Assembly: GCF_900162665.1 (NCBI RefSeq)
Contig: NZ_LT727809.1
Location: 113,965 to 177,964 of the forward strand
Origin: Oceanobacillus sojae
GTDB lineage: Bacteria > Bacillota > Bacilli > Bacillales > Amphibacillaceae
Length of the DNA: 64,000 nt
Reading direction: 5' to 3'
Numbering within the stretch: position 1 is the stretch's first letter; each line of letters opens with the position of its first letter. Below, piece after piece: positions 63,938-64,000 of the stretch. Below the pieces are notes generated by a model. The model had not been told where the DNA came from, searched no databases, and saw nothing but the letters and a program-made list of their open reading frames with translations. The position numbers and the translations under genes are program-made.

Positions 63938-64000
63938 GGATGCGGCTGTTTTTCTATAAATAGTTATCCACAAGGCAATAATTCTATAATTTCCTAGACA

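Overview
The window looks like a chromosomal segment of a low-GC, endospore-forming Bacillaceae species, probably of the Oceanobacillus/Virgibacillus type. The evidence is the gene order of the B. subtilis 'yt' region (rpsD, GAF protein, refZ, ezrA, iscS, thiI, sspA, nadK, ytfI, ytfJ, tpx, ytxK, ackA, then ytkL, ytoI, ytpI, nrnA, ytrI, ytrH, dnaE, malic enzyme, accD, accA, pfkA, pyk, fxsA, ytvI, citZ, icd, mdh), many sporulation genes (sspA, gerW, ytrH/ytrI, ytvI, a spoVA2-type operon, a YjcZ peptide), strong AGGAGG ribosome sites and abundant ATG/TTG/GTG starts. Species assignment is inference.

Region 1 (1-13.8 kb) is accessory. After the yjcG/yjcF pair and a dicarboxylate-type symporter lies an AT-rich polyol-type catabolic locus. 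A rightward operon encodes a class I (DhnA-type) aldolase, a zinc MDR dehydrogenase, a complete glucitol-type PTS (SrlA, SrlE, SrlB) and GutM. A leftward group encodes a class II aldolase (now a pseudogene), an aldehyde dehydrogenase and an MFS transporter. A GntR/UTRA regulator sits at the right end. A 19-bp sequence occurs just downstream of matching sigma-A promoters of both operons, which suggests one regulon. No SrlD-type sorbitol-6-phosphate dehydrogenase is present. Three pseudogenes (SorC regulator, aldo/keto reductase, class II aldolase) show that the locus is being remodelled.

Region 2 (13.9-31 kb) is core. It holds rpsD with its promoter and leader, a solo TnpB element inserted between rpsD and the GAF/fRMsr gene, cell division (refZ, ezrA), sulfur transfer (iscS, thiI), SASP, NAD kinase, spore protein GerW, thiol peroxidase and YtxK-AckA. 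Less conserved genes follow: a DUF2785 protein without a good start codon, a universal stress protein and an M24 peptidase.

Region 3 (31-55 kb) is also core. It holds pspA behind a textbook sigma-W promoter, YtkL, YtoI, NrnA, YtrI/YtrH, DnaE, and a long central-carbon run (malic enzyme, acetyl-CoA carboxylase AccD/AccA, PfkA, Pyk, CitZ, Icd, Mdh). Two copies of an interspersed repeat with shared ends flank this carbon block, one of them carrying a near-perfect 62-nt palindrome.

Region 4 (55-64 kb) contains an MDR oxidoreductase, a GNAT remnant, a seven-gene spoVA2mob-type spore heat-resistance operon on the minus strand (DUF1657, YhcN/YlaJ lipoprotein, SpoVAC, SpoVAD, SpoVAE, DUF1657, 2Duf), a nitroreductase, YwpF, a Ktr/Trk potassium transporter, a YjcZ peptide, and at the right edge a large imperfect palindrome that may be another dispersed repeat. 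No rRNA, tRNA, CRISPR array or prophage is visible.
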